Assembly (NCBI GenBank): GCA_015061035.1
Contig: SUXK01000003.1
Span: forward strand, 156,700 to 220,699
Direction: 5' to 3'
DNA: 64,000 nucleotides
From: Bacteroidales bacterium
GTDB lineage: Bacteria > Bacteroidota > Bacteroidia > Bacteroidales > G3-4614
This document shows, in pieces, positions 17,623 through 26,987 of the stretch (its first letter is position 1; each line of letters opens with the position of its first letter). Both the position numbers and the translations under genes were made by a program. The notes beneath the pieces were generated by a model that saw nothing but the letters and a program-made list of their open reading frames with translations, was not told where the DNA came from and searched no databases.

Positions 17623-18617
17623 ACAATATAGGTGGTAAAGTATATCAATATTATCAAATATAATAATCTCAACTTGCCTTTACTCTTAATAGAGTTAAAA
17701 TAGTGAGCCGCTAAAAGGGCGGCACTACTATTAAAAATGGGCATGTAAGAGTTTATATTTAATGGATTAAAAGCAATAAGCAAAAGAGTAGTCAAGAGAA
17801 CAGAGTTTAAAAACTGAACATATCTTTTTATTGAAATCTTTTCATGAGAGTCGGCATAGAGATTCGTAAAATTGTAAATACCAACAACAATTAAGATAGG
17901 TATCAGGTATAAAATATCATATAGTGATTTTCTGTTTATTGAATTATAATCCTCCAATAGAATAACCGATTTAATACTCTCCCATGAACTATTAAAATCA
18001 AAATATTCCCATCCTAAATATGATGAAGCCCAAAATATAAATACGGCTGTTGCTATTGCAAGTAACGAAGCACTTGCACTCTTTAGCGATAGAATATTTA
18101 TTTGTGCCATACCAATCCAGAATAGAGGAATAAAAAATATAATCTTATCCCAAAGAATTGTGGAAGCACATAAAATAAAAGTAGTGCTAAATACCATGCC
18201 TTCCACATCTCTTCTGCCATAATTCTCAAAAAGGTAGTAAGTGGTAACAAGAACCGATGTAGCACCTATAAGCCCAATATTAAACGACTGTAAAATAGAT
18301 GGGTTACAACATTGAAGCATTATAAAAAATAGCGAAGGGAATAGAGATAGCAGGGTGGTGAGAGAGTATTTATTTGCTATTGAAGAGATAACAAAAGTAA
18401 GTAGTATCATAATTACAATATTGATTGTAATTGCCATATTTGATACTAACCACTCCTCAGGAATTTGTAAATGAACAATTCCTCTAAAATGTTCAATTTC
18501 AGGAGTAAAATATATTGAGGCGATGACTACCATAGCCACCGCCGCAATTATACATATTATATGAGATACCAACGATGTAGGTACCTTTATTGCTCCATAC
18601 TCTCTGCCCGATTCCAC
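17610..18617 (-). CDS. Unknown polytopic inner-membrane protein
   Basis: The 335-residue protein is almost entirely hydrophobic, with about eight or nine predicted membrane spans (for example residues ~20-40, 63-83, 90-108, 115-130) separated by short charged loops, and no motif I can assign. It resembles uncharacterised Bacteroidota membrane proteins of the DUF6427 kind in length and hydropathy, but this is a guess. It sits 10 bp after purD and overlaps the YqaA-like gene, a placement that may reflect only operon packing. Confidence 0.6.
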   Translation of the reverse strand: MESGREYGAIKVPTSLVSHIICIIAAVAMVVIASIYFTPEIEHFRGIVHLQIPEEWLVSNMAITINIVIMILLTFVISSIANKYSLTTLLSLFPSLFFIMLQCCNPSILQSFNIGLIGATSVLVTTYYLFENYGRRDVEGMVFSTTFILCASTILWDKIIFFIPLFWIGMAQINILSLKSASASLLAIATAVFIFWASSYLGWEYFDFNSSWESIKSVILLEDYNSINRKSLYDILYLIPILIVVGIYNFTNLYADSHEKISIKRYVQFLNSVLLTTLLLIAFNPLNINSYMPIFNSSAALLAAHYFNSIKSKGKLRLLYLIILIYFTTYIVWIL

Positions 18618-18627
18618 CGTTTAAGTT

Positions 18628-19899
18628 CTATTTTAAATCAAAGCCAATATCTCTGCGATAATATTTTTTGTCGAACTCAATTTTTTGAGCATTCTCAAAC
18701 GATTTAGCCAAAGCCTCATCTTTACTATTTCCGTATGAACTAACAGCAATTACTCTACCGCCTGATGTTACAACCTTACCATCTTTAAGCGCAGTACCAG
18801 CGTGGAACAATATACTATCAGTAACTCTCTCAAGACCAGTAATCTCTTTACCCTTTTCGTAATCACCGGGGTATCCTCCCGATACCAACATAACGGTAAC
18901 AGCGTAACGCGAGTCAATTTCAAGAGTTTTCTCATTAAGTTTACCCTCAGCCACACCCTCAAACATATCAACAAGGTCCGACTTGATGCGTAGCATAACA
19001 GCCTCTGTTTCAGGGTCGCCCATTCTTACGTTATACTCAATAACCATAGGCTCATTTTCAACATTGATAAGACCTAAGAATATAAAACCTTTATACTCAA
19101 TGCCCTCTTTCTTAAGACCCTCTACTGTTGGAATAACTATCCTCTCCTCAACCTTTTTCATAAACACCTCATCGGCAAATGAAACAGGCGAAACAGCACC
19201 CATACCACCAGTGTTTAAACCAGTATCACCCTCGCCAATACGTTTATAGTCTTTTGCAACGGGTAATATTTTATAGTTTTCACCATCAGTTAAAACAAAA
19301 ACCGAACACTCTATTCCCGATAAGAACTCTTCAATAACAACAGTGCTACTTGCCTCACCAAACATACCGTCAAGCATGGCTTTCAACTCCTCTTCAGCCT
19401 CTTTAAGGTTGTCAATAATTAGCACACCCTTACCAGCAGCCAAACCATCAGCCTTTAGAACGTATGGTGCTTTTAAGGTTTTCAAGAACTCAACAGCCTC
19501 TTCATACTCTTTAGCAGTAAACTCTTTGTATGCTGCAGTAGGAATGTTTTGACGCATCATAAACGCCTTAGCAAAAGCCTTGCTGCCCTCAAGTCTTGCA
19601 CCCTCTTTTGAAGGGCCAATAACTGGAATGTTTTTCAATTCGGCACTATTTTTAAAATAGTCATAAACACCTTTTACTAATGGATCTTCAGGCCCTACAA
19701 CAACCATTTTAATATCATTGGCAAGAACAAACTCTTTAATGGCATCAAAATCATCGGCTTTGATAGCAACGTTTGTTCCAACGTTTGCAGTACCTGCATT
19801 ACCTGGAGCGATAAACAACTTATCGCATTTTTCACTCTGAGTTATTTTCCACGCAAGGGCATTCTCTCTTCCGCCCGAACCTAATAAAAGGATATTCAT
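18628..19899 (-). CDS. purD: Phosphoribosylamine-glycine ligase
   Basis: The 423-residue ATP-grasp enzyme makes GAR from phosphoribosylamine and glycine. It starts [18 protein letters not shown] (residues 1-18), has APGNAGT (~32), [12 protein letters not shown] (~63), the ATP-binding loop [13 protein letters not shown] (~147-159) and [17 protein letters not shown] (~283), and the C-terminal domain with FHAGT. Length is normal. It is the first gene of a five-gene minus-strand unit, with a promoter and a perfect leader hairpin upstream. Confidence 0.96.
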   Translation of the reverse strand: MNILLLGSGGRENALAWKITQSEKCDKLFIAPGNAGTANVGTNVAIKADDFDAIKEFVLANDIKMVVVGPEDPLVKGVYDYFKNSAELKNIPVIGPSKEGARLEGSKAFAKAFMMRQNIPTAAYKEFTAKEYEEAVEFLKTLKAPYVLKADGLAAGKGVLIIDNLKEAEEELKAMLDGMFGEASSTVVIEEFLSGIECSVFVLTDGENYKILPVAKDYKRIGEGDTGLNTGGMGAVSPVSFADEVFMKKVEERIVIPTVEGLKKEGIEYKGFIFLGLINVENEPMVIEYNVRMGDPETEAVMLRIKSDLVDMFEGVAEGKLNEKTLEIDSRYAVTVMLVSGGYPGDYEKGKEITGLERVTDSILFHAGTALKDGKVVTSGGRVIAVSSYGNSKDEALAKSFENAQKIEFDKKYYRRDIGFDLK

Positions 19900-19932
19900 A
19901 TCTTACTATTTAATGATTATACAATTTTTAGC

Positions 19933-19959
19933 ATAGGAGATATGCCGTATATCTCCTAT
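19933..19959 (-). promoter_or_regulatory. Perfect 11-bp inverted repeat at the start of the purD leader
   Basis: Arms ATAGGAGATAT and ATATCTCCTAT flank a GCCGT loop. The repeat lies just downstream of the minus-strand -7 box at 19964-19971, so it would form the very 5' end of the purD message or overlap the start site as an operator. It is not followed by a U-tract in the purD direction, so a terminator is unlikely. Confidence 0.6.
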
Positions 19960-19963
19960 TTTG

Positions 19964-19971
19964 CAAAGTTA
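19964..19971 (-). promoter_or_regulatory. -7 promoter box (TAACTTTG) of the purD unit
   Basis: Read on the minus strand the bases are TAACTTTG, an exact match to TAnnTTTG, 65 bp upstream of the purD ATG. Confidence 0.6.
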
Positions 19972-20017
19972 ATTTAATTGAGTCAAATGACAAAAAAAAG
20001 ATATGTTTAAAACAAAA

Positions 20018-20048
20018 TTAAACGAATCCCTATTAGGAACCCGTTTAA
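20018..20048 (-). terminator. Terminator of the sigma-factor gene
   Basis: Inverted arms TTAAACGAATCC and GGAACCCGTTTAA form an imperfect stem 29 bp past the stop codon. On the minus strand the exit is rich in U. Confidence 0.65.
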
Positions 20049-20076
20049 TTTACGATATTAAATATATTTATCCCTC

Positions 20077-20586
20077 CTATCTATAATCTTTGAGGATGTT
20101 TTGCAATCTTTGTCGAGCAAAAAATATTCTACTCTTTACCGTACCTAAAGGTAATTTCATATAAGCAGCAATTTCGTGATATTTATATCCAGTAATATGC
20201 ATTGAGAAAGGAATTCGGTATTCAGGAGCGAACGAAGCAATAGCCCTATTAATCTCTTTAATTGTATAACTGCCATCAGGAGTATCAAATCCCGATTCTT
20301 GAGGCAGATTTAAATGGAACAAATCTTCTGTTTGATCAACCATAGTTTGGTTACGAACAACTCTGCGATAGTTATTAATAAATATGTTTCTCATAATAGT
20401 AAACAACCATCCTTTAAAGTTTATGTTGTCAATATATTTATCCCTATTATCCAGAGCCTTCAAGGTTGTATCTTGTAATAGATCTTTAGCCTCCTCTTTA
20501 TCAGAGGTAAGCATATAAGCAAAATTGTAGAGGTTATCTTGTATCTCTAATAATCTCTCTTTAAACAGATCAAACTCTTTGTCCAT
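20077..20586 (-). CDS. RNA polymerase sigma factor, sigma-70/ECF type
   Basis: The 169-residue protein has region 2 (YNFAYMLTSDKEEAKDLLQDTTLKAL, ~20-45, then INFKGWLFTIMRNIFINNYRR, ~54-74) and region 4 (FSMHITGYKYHEIAAYMKLPLGTVKSRIFFARQRL, ~127-160), separated by a short linker and with no region 1 or 3. This is the layout of ECF sigma factors. No anti-sigma gene of the FecR type lies next to it, unlike many Bacteroidota ECF/FecR pairs, so control may be of another kind. It has its own terminator. Targets are unknown. Confidence 0.88.
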   Translation of the reverse strand: MDKEFDLFKERLLEIQDNLYNFAYMLTSDKEEAKDLLQDTTLKALDNRDKYIDNINFKGWLFTIMRNIFINNYRRVVRNQTMVDQTEDLFHLNLPQESGFDTPDGSYTIKEINRAIASFAPEYRIPFSMHITGYKYHEIAAYMKLPLGTVKSRIFFARQRLQNILKDYR

Positions 20587-20657
20587 TGTTTAGTTGTTTT
20601 AATAATTATATTGTAAGAACATATAATTAATAATATAGTTCAAGAGATAAAATAAAA

Positions 20658-20684
20658 AAGAGCGAACCTCAATGGCTCGCTCTT
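20658..20684 (-). terminator. Terminator of the rdgB-porZ unit
   Basis: An 8-bp stem (AAGAGCGA / TCGCTCTT) lies 22 bp past the porZ stop codon. On the minus strand it is followed by a run of T, a classic intrinsic terminator. Confidence 0.85.
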
Positions 20685-20705
20685 AAATAAAGAAGATAAT
20701 AAAAT

Positions 20706-23054
20706 TTAATTTTTACCCGATATAAAAACTATTTTGGTAACAACTCCCTCTTTGCCATCGCTTGAAGAAGCCCAAACATAATATACCCCGCTCTTTACTC
20801 TCTGCCCATTAGTTGCGTTACCGTCCCATACTACCTGACCACCTTTAGAGTATGCCTGATATATTAAATTTCCAGTAGTATCGGTAATCTTAACAAGCGA
20901 GTTAAACGTTAATCCAGTTATAGTAATTTCGCCTGTAAACTCAGGACGAACAGGATTTGGGAATGCGTATATATTATCGTAATTCTCTTCTTCCTCAGCA
21001 GCCTCTGCTCTAAACGATGCCAACCCTTTGTCGGTAGCAAAATATACCTCTCCACTCTCTTGGTTAATAGCAATATCATATATACAATTTGAGGGTAATA
21101 ACGAGTTTTCAGTGGTAAAATGGTGTATTGTTTCAAGACCATCGGGCGAAACTAAAAAAGCACCATTGCTGTAAGTTCCTATCCATTTGCAGTTTGCTCC
21201 ATCAACTTTTATTGCTCTAATGGCTTCATCATCAAGCAAGAGGTCTGCATTGTTTGTCCCGTCGTTACGAGCAATTTTTACCCTCTGGCAAGTAAAATTA
21301 GAGTTCATAAAATTATCGGGGCGAGATATTATTATAGGACCTCTATCAGTACCTATCCACAATTTACCTTCTCTATCCTCGCTGATACAATAAAAAGCAG
21401 TAGCATCAATGGTTTTACCATCTTGGTCGGTAAAGGTAGAGAACCTGCGATATTTATCATCAGAGGTCTTTTCAAGAGTATTGTTTATGTTTAAAGCCAA
21501 AACAAAGTTTTCTCCGTTATTTGATACAAACCATTTAGTCTTTGATTGTTCCGGGTGTATCATATTGCACATATATTTTTGATCTATCAAATCATTAATA
21601 TGCTCATATACTATCCATTTGCCATCAGGTTTTAAAATAAGAACACCTTGCTCGGGACTAAAACTTGTCATCCATAAGTTTTTATCTTTATCAAAGGCTA
21701 AACTACTTACTTGATTTGCGTAGTTGTCGGCTGCTCCAACAATAGGGCTATTCATATAGTTCCAATTCTCTTTATATTTACCTTTTTCAAACTTATAGAG
21801 TCCATCAAACCAAGTGCCAACGTATGCAACCTCATCATTATCGGGGTGAATTGCCAATTTTGACGGTAACATAAACTTAGTTATGTAAGAAGGTTTGTCT
21901 TTGGGACTTGGAACATTATCGCCATAAATATTATGCCATCTGTAATCTTTTAAATATGATATGTTGTTATAAGCCAATTGTTGGTTTTCATTATCTAAAC
22001 ATATACCAACAGGAACACAGTAGAGCGTACTACCCGATATGGCAAGAGAGTAGGGTGCAGATACTGCCAATTTATCAACCATTGGTATTGTATCACTTCG
22101 GGTAATGTTGATCTCTTCTGTTTTATACGAAGCAATACCATTTTCATTTAAGAACCAATATAGCGAATTTTTATTATTACATGATATATTTATTGGGGTA
22201 TAACCAATTTGAGGTAATATCTCTATTCTGTTTTTCTTAGAGAAGTCGCTAAAAAATACATCTATATAACTATTTGTTTTTGAATAGGCATATATCTCGT
22301 TTAACGCATTTTGCTCCAACGAAGAGTATTTACCGTATGCAATATTTTTAATTCCTATATTTTTATTATAACCCAAAATCTTGTCTGATGTTTGAATCCA
22401 TAAAGTATCAGATAAATTTAATAAAGTTTGAGGTTTGGTTGAAAATTTATAAATGCTCTCCCAATTATTTATATCATATGGAATATTCTCTTCAGAACAG
22501 CAATTTAAATAAGCCTCATCATCAATTATATAGTACTTATCCTCAAAGTATGTTGCATCCAAGACTTTAATACCTAATTCAAAACTATTTTTTATCTCAA
22601 TTTTTTTACTGTTTAAGATAACAATACCAAAATCGGTAGAGAGATATATCTCATCTTTTTCTGGTAAAAAGTTAATATTATTAATAGTTTTGGAGGTTGT
22701 CATAATAGCCTCCTTTATATATGGAATGTTGTATGTTTTGTTTTTATATAAAATATCAATGTTGCCATTGGCGTATGCAACAACCAGCATATCTTTAACA
22801 TTGTCATATTTAATCAGAGAAATTTCTGTATCAGACAATTTGTTATCTCTATTAATTTCTGCAACCTCAGCATACTCTTTATCGTATGAATATAAATATC
22901 CGTCCGTTAAAATATATACATACTCTTTACCCTCTATAACTTGTTTAGGGTTATCAAAAGCAGAGTAGATTTGCCACTCAAACATCTCCGATTGCGAAAA
23001 TGCAGTTGCAATACAAAAAACAGAAGACAGTATAGTAAATAAAACTCTTTTCAT
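20706..23054 (-). CDS. porZ: PorZ-like type IX secretion surface protein (two beta-propellers plus sorting domain)
   Basis: The 782-residue protein has a signal peptide (MKRVLFTILSSVFCIATAFSQ) and then starts with WQIYSAFDNPKQVIEGKEYVYILTDG...LSDTEISLIKYDNVKDMLVVAYANGNIDI, the arrangement of PorZ: two propeller domains (repeats such as KNLWMTSFS, GKLWIGTDRGPIII, CKWIGTYSNGAFLV) and a C-terminal sorting domain (FPNPVRPEFTGEI...GVYYVW). In Porphyromonas, PorZ belongs to the cell-surface attachment complex that transfers cargo onto anionic LPS. Length is very close to PorZ. The start is 6 bp after rdgB, so the two are co-transcribed. A generic propeller protein is the alternative, but the sequence order favours PorZ. 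Confidence 0.78.
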   Translation of the reverse strand: MKRVLFTILSSVFCIATAFSQSEMFEWQIYSAFDNPKQVIEGKEYVYILTDGYLYSYDKEYAEVAEINRDNKLSDTEISLIKYDNVKDMLVVAYANGNIDILYKNKTYNIPYIKEAIMTTSKTINNINFLPEKDEIYLSTDFGIVILNSKKIEIKNSFELGIKVLDATYFEDKYYIIDDEAYLNCCSEENIPYDINNWESIYKFSTKPQTLLNLSDTLWIQTSDKILGYNKNIGIKNIAYGKYSSLEQNALNEIYAYSKTNSYIDVFFSDFSKKNRIEILPQIGYTPINISCNNKNSLYWFLNENGIASYKTEEINITRSDTIPMVDKLAVSAPYSLAISGSTLYCVPVGICLDNENQQLAYNNISYLKDYRWHNIYGDNVPSPKDKPSYITKFMLPSKLAIHPDNDEVAYVGTWFDGLYKFEKGKYKENWNYMNSPIVGAADNYANQVSSLAFDKDKNLWMTSFSPEQGVLILKPDGKWIVYEHINDLIDQKYMCNMIHPEQSKTKWFVSNNGENFVLALNINNTLEKTSDDKYRRFSTFTDQDGKTIDATAFYCISEDREGKLWIGTDRGPIIISRPDNFMNSNFTCQRVKIARNDGTNNADLLLDDEAIRAIKVDGANCKWIGTYSNGAFLVSPDGLETIHHFTTENSLLPSNCIYDIAINQESGEVYFATDKGLASFRAEAAEEEENYDNIYAFPNPVRPEFTGEITITGLTFNSLVKITDTTGNLIYQAYSKGGQVVWDGNATNGQRVKSGVYYVWASSSDGKEGVVTKIVFISGKN

Positions 23055-23060
23055 ATAAAG

Positions 23061-23645
23061 TTAATCAATAAGATTATTTAAGAACTGAGCCAGTTTATCC
23101 ATTGCTTTTGCACGATGACTAATTTTGTTTTTAACATCATCGCCAAGTTCGGCAAAAGTCTTATCGTGGCCAAAAGGTTTAAAAATAGGATCATATCCAA
23201 ACCCAGCATTTCCGCGAGCCTCTTTTGTGATTACACCAGCAATCTCGCCCATAAAAATATGTTCGCTACCTCTTAATGTTAAAGCAACACAAGTAACAAA
23301 AGCAGCACCTCTTTGCTCAATACCATCTAATTCGTTAAGTAGTTTCTCCATATTTTTTTGTGGGTTACACTCCTTGCCAGCATAACGGGCAGAATATACC
23401 CCGGGTGCCCCATCAAGAGCATCAACCAATAAACCAGTATCATCGGCAAAGCAATCATAACCGTAATGCTCTTTTATATATCGAGCCTTTATCAAGGCAT
23501 TGCCCTCTAATGTAGTAGCAGTCTCGGGAATATCATCGTTACAGCCAATCTCGGCAAGAGATAGAATCTCAACCATTCCTGCCAAAATTTTACGAGCCTC
23601 CTCTAATTTATGTTTATTGTTAGTGGCAAAAACCAATTTTCTCAT
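23061..23645 (-). CDS. rdgB: Non-canonical purine NTP pyrophosphatase (RdgB/HAM1)
   Basis: The 194-residue protein hydrolyses dITP, dXTP and ITP to monophosphates, cleaning the nucleotide pool. The start [19 protein letters not shown], the central [25 protein letters not shown] (~66-90), [20 protein letters not shown] (~148-167) and the [10 protein letters not shown] end are the family signatures. It leads a two-gene unit with porZ. A minus-strand -7 box (TAATTTTG, 23709-23716) lies 63 bp upstream. Confidence 0.96.
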   Translation of the reverse strand: MRKLVFATNNKHKLEEARKILAGMVEILSLAEIGCNDDIPETATTLEGNALIKARYIKEHYGYDCFADDTGLLVDALDGAPGVYSARYAGKECNPQKNMEKLLNELDGIEQRGAAFVTCVALTLRGSEHIFMGEIAGVITKEARGNAGFGYDPIFKPFGHDKTFAELGDDVKNKISHRAKAMDKLAQFLNNLID

Positions 23646-23708
23646 AATATTTACAACTTTTTAAACTATATATAATTAACGTGCAATCAGGTTACTCTAT
23701 TGCATAAG

Positions 23709-23716
23709 CAAAATTA
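23709..23716 (-). promoter_or_regulatory. Probable -7 promoter box of rdgB-porZ
   Basis: The minus strand reads TAATTTTG here, matching TAnnTTTG. The gap 23646-23866 separates divergent rdgB and rnr; on the plus side the nearest match is the weaker TTACTTTG about 30 bp before rnr. Confidence 0.45.
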
Positions 23717-23866
23717 AAAAATATTTTAAGAAAAATGTTTGAGGTAGAGGAAATAGCAAAAAATATATTTCAAATATCGGGTTATAACTTTTTTTATATC
23801 TCAACTAATTGATAATTCTCAAATTTATTTTTTACTTTGTAAAAGAAAATTTAAACTATAAAGGTT

Positions 23867-26017
23867 ATGGCAAAAAGTAAAAAGGGAAAAGGCTCAGGAA
23901 ACCAAAGAATGACAAGAGAAGAGATGATTAAACGCATTGAAAAATTCTTTAAGGAGCGCCCCTCGCAAATATATAACTATAAGCAAGTTGCACGAGGTAT
24001 TGGAGTAAAGAGTGAACCTGCAAGAATTGATGTTGCACACCTTCTTAACCAAATGAAAAACGATATGTTCTTGGTTGAGACTGACCCAGGACGTTTTCGC
24101 CGAAATCCCAAAAGAGACCTTCGCGAAGGAGTATTCCAACGCAAACAGAGCGGACACGTTATTATCCCTGACGGAGGAGGAGAACCAATTGCCGTTAAGG
24201 AGGAGGATTCGCTACATGCACTATCGGGCGATAGAGTAAAATACTCTCTATTAACCAAGCGCCGCCGTCACAATTTAGAGGCAAGAGTTCAAGAGATTAT
24301 CGAACGTGCCGATAATACCTATGTAGGAATATTAGAGGTGAAGAAACATTATGCTTTCTTGTCTCCCAATAGTCGTACACTTGATTACGATATATATATA
24401 TCCTTAGATAAACTTGGCAAAGGAAAGGATGGCGATAAGGCAATAGTAAAGATTGTATCGTGGGATCCCTTGGCGTCTAATCCCGAAGGAGAGGTAGTAG
24501 ATATACTAGGAGTACCCGGCGAGAACAATACTGAGATGCACGCCATTCTTGCAGAGTTTGGATTGCCATACAAATATCCTGAAAATGTAGAGGCAGCAGC
24601 CGATATAATACCCGAAGAGATACCACACGAGGAGATAGAGCGTAGAGAGGATTTCAGAGGAGTAAATACCTTTACAATAGACCCCAAAGATGCAAAAGAC
24701 TTTGACGATGCACTCTCAATAAGAACATTGCCCAATGGTAATTACGAGGTTGGAGTGCATATTGCCGATGTAACCTACTATGTATTACCCGGTTCGGTAA
24801 TAGATAAGGAGGCATTTAAACGAGCAACTTCGGTATATTTGGTTGATAGAACCATACCTATGTTACCCGAAAGGTTGTGTAATAACCTATGCTCTTTGCG
24901 ACCAAACGAGGATAAACTTGCATTCTCAGCAATATTTGAATTAAACGAAGCGGCAGAAATCAAATCATCTCGTATAGTTCGCACAGTTATTCGTTCAGTA
25001 CGTCGCTATGCTTACGAGGAGGCACAAATGATAATAGACACTGGTGAAGGAGAGTACAAAGAGGAGATTTTGAAACTTAACGAACTTGCACAAAAACTTC
25101 GTGACAAACGATTTAAAGATGGTTCAATTGACTTTGACCGTTGTGAGGTACGTTTTGATATTGATGATAAAGGCAAACCCATTGGGGTATATTTCAAACA
25201 GAGCAAAGAGGCAAATAAACTTATTGAGGAGTTTATGTTACTTGCCAACCGCACTGTTGCCGAAAAGATAGGAAAAGTGGAGCGAGGCAAATCGGCAAAA
25301 TCGTTTGTATATCGTGTACACGACTTGCCCGATAGTGTTAAGATGGCAGATGTTGCCAAATTTGTACGCCGATTAGGTTATACCCTCAAGGCAGATGGCA
25401 CACGTGGTCAACTTACTTCCTCAATAAAAGGGATGCTTGCCGAAGCAAAATCTCGCCCCGAAGCAAATCTCATTGAGACCATTACCATAAGAGCAATGGC
25501 AAAAGCCATATATACCACAAAAAATATAGGACACTATGGTTTGGCATTTAACTATTACACACACTTTACATCCCCCATACGCCGTTATCCCGATATGATG
25601 GTACACCGTCTTTTGGAACGCTACTTGGATGGAGGTCGTAGTGTAAGCGAGGGGCGTTTAGAGGAGGCATGTAAACACTCTTCTGATATGGAACTGACAG
25701 CAGCAAATGCCGAAAGAGCATCAATAAAATACAAACAAGCCGAGTATCTTGGCGATAGAATAGGCGAAGTTTATGACGGAACCATCTCGGGAATAAACAA
25801 ATTTGGAATATACGTAGAGATTGATGAGAATAAATGCGAGGGAATGGTTCCTTTCAGAGACTTTGAAGATGACTACTATGAGTTTGATGAAAAGAATTAT
25901 TGTGCAAGAGGTCGCTCATTCCATAAAGTTTACCGATTAGGAGATAAGATGAAAATCACTGTTGCTCGAGTGAATATGGAGCGTAGGCAAGTAGATTTTA
26001 ACATTGTAGAGGAGTAA
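23867..26017 (+). CDS. rnr: Ribonuclease R
   Basis: The 716-residue 3'-5' exoribonuclease degrades structured RNA. It has an N-terminal winged-helix region (TREEMIKRIEKFFKERPS..., ~16-70), cold-shock domains (GHVIIPDGGGEPIAVKEED and YVGILEVKKHYAFLSP), the RNB catalytic core starting TIDPKDAKDFDDALSI (residues ~270-285, with the metal aspartates), HYTHFTSPIRRYPDMMVHRLL (~564-584), and a C-terminal S1 domain (GTISGINKFGIYVEI). A basic tail after S1 is minimal. It is 7 bp upstream of the PHP gene. Confidence 0.95.
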   Translation: MAKSKKGKGSGNQRMTREEMIKRIEKFFKERPSQIYNYKQVARGIGVKSEPARIDVAHLLNQMKNDMFLVETDPGRFRRNPKRDLREGVFQRKQSGHVIIPDGGGEPIAVKEEDSLHALSGDRVKYSLLTKRRRHNLEARVQEIIERADNTYVGILEVKKHYAFLSPNSRTLDYDIYISLDKLGKGKDGDKAIVKIVSWDPLASNPEGEVVDILGVPGENNTEMHAILAEFGLPYKYPENVEAAADIIPEEIPHEEIERREDFRGVNTFTIDPKDAKDFDDALSIRTLPNGNYEVGVHIADVTYYVLPGSVIDKEAFKRATSVYLVDRTIPMLPERLCNNLCSLRPNEDKLAFSAIFELNEAAEIKSSRIVRTVIRSVRRYAYEEAQMIIDTGEGEYKEEILKLNELAQKLRDKRFKDGSIDFDRCEVRFDIDDKGKPIGVYFKQSKEANKLIEEFMLLANRTVAEKIGKVERGKSAKSFVYRVHDLPDSVKMADVAKFVRRLGYTLKADGTRGQLTSSIKGMLAEAKSRPEANLIETITIRAMAKAIYTTKNIGHYGLAFNYYTHFTSPIRRYPDMMVHRLLERYLDGGRSVSEGRLEEACKHSSDMELTAANAERASIKYKQAEYLGDRIGEVYDGTISGINKFGIYVEIDENKCEGMVPFRDFEDDYYEFDEKNYCARGRSFHKVYRLGDKMKITVARVNMERRQVDFNIVEE

Positions 26018-26024
26018 CCCTTAT

Positions 26025-26858
26025 ATGAATCTCACCAACTATCACTCCCACTCGCCATATTGCGATGGACGTTGTAATATTGAGGAGTTTATCGTAACCG
26101 CAATTTTTTGGGGATTTACCTCATACGGAGTATCGCCACACTCTCCAATACCATATACCTCATCGTGCAATATGTTGCACGAAAGGGTAGAGGAGTATAT
26201 CTCTGAGATGAATCTCTTAAAACAAAAATATGAGGGGAAGATAGAGTTATATACAGGAATGGAGATTGACTTCTTTGACGAGGAGTGGAACACTACAATA
26301 GAGTATTTCAGGAATATGCCACTTGACTATCGAATAGCATCAGTGCATTTCATTCCAAACCAGCAGGGAGAGTACTTTGATATTGACGGCAATTCTCAAA
26401 AGTTTATAAAATTAGTTGACACCCATTTTGGGGGAGATATAAGATATGTGGTAGAGACCTATTTTGAAAATATGATAAAGATGATTGAAATAGGAGGCTA
26501 CGATTTTATAGGTCATCCCGATAAAATATCAATGAATGCTTCGGCATATTCTCCTCATATTACCGATAGCAGTTGGTATAAAGATATAGTTCACGATTAC
26601 TTCAAATTTATAGCAAATAAAGGGGTTATGTTAGAGGTAAATACAAAAGCATATACCCCACATTCATATCTCTTTCCTAACGTTCAGCACCTCAAATATT
26701 TAAAGAAATTAAATATCCCTCTGGTAGTAAATAGTGATGCACACATACCCTCGTTAATGAAGAGTGGATATAAAGAGGCATACACCCTATTAAAAGAGGC
26801 AGGATATAAAAATACCATGCAACTCTCTTCGGGTAAATGGGTAGAAAATCCTTTTTGA
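26025..26858 (+). CDS. PHP-domain phosphatase (histidinol-phosphatase HisJ-like)
   Basis: The 277-residue protein has the PHP metal motifs: NYHSHSPYCDG at the start (His-x-His), ELYTGMEIDFF (~75, Glu), ASVHFIP (~104), DFIGHPDKIS (~166) and the C-terminal NSDAHIPSLM (~231). This matches the HisJ type of histidinol-phosphate phosphatase in the histidine pathway. No other his gene lies nearby, so a different phosphoester substrate remains possible. It follows rnr by 7 bp. Confidence 0.8.
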   Translation: MNLTNYHSHSPYCDGRCNIEEFIVTAIFWGFTSYGVSPHSPIPYTSSCNMLHERVEEYISEMNLLKQKYEGKIELYTGMEIDFFDEEWNTTIEYFRNMPLDYRIASVHFIPNQQGEYFDIDGNSQKFIKLVDTHFGGDIRYVVETYFENMIKMIEIGGYDFIGHPDKISMNASAYSPHITDSSWYKDIVHDYFKFIANKGVMLEVNTKAYTPHSYLFPNVQHLKYLKKLNIPLVVNSDAHIPSLMKSGYKEAYTLLKEAGYKNTMQLSSGKWVENPF

Positions 26859-26941
26859 GTAACTAAAACGCTCTAAAATTGCTCTACAATTTTTATAACT
26901 GAATTTATTTTGCTTTTTTTGCATAATAATTGCTAAAATGC

Positions 26942-26973
26942 GGTAATATGATTTTGTCATATCCCATATTACC
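26942..26973 (+). promoter_or_regulatory. Inverted repeat upstream of cysE
   Basis: Arms GGTAATATG and CATATTACC with a 14-base loop lie 14 bp before the cysE start codon. There is no U-tract, so this is more likely a leader hairpin or operator than a terminator. Confidence 0.4.
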
Positions 26974-26987
26974 TATTAACAAAATAG

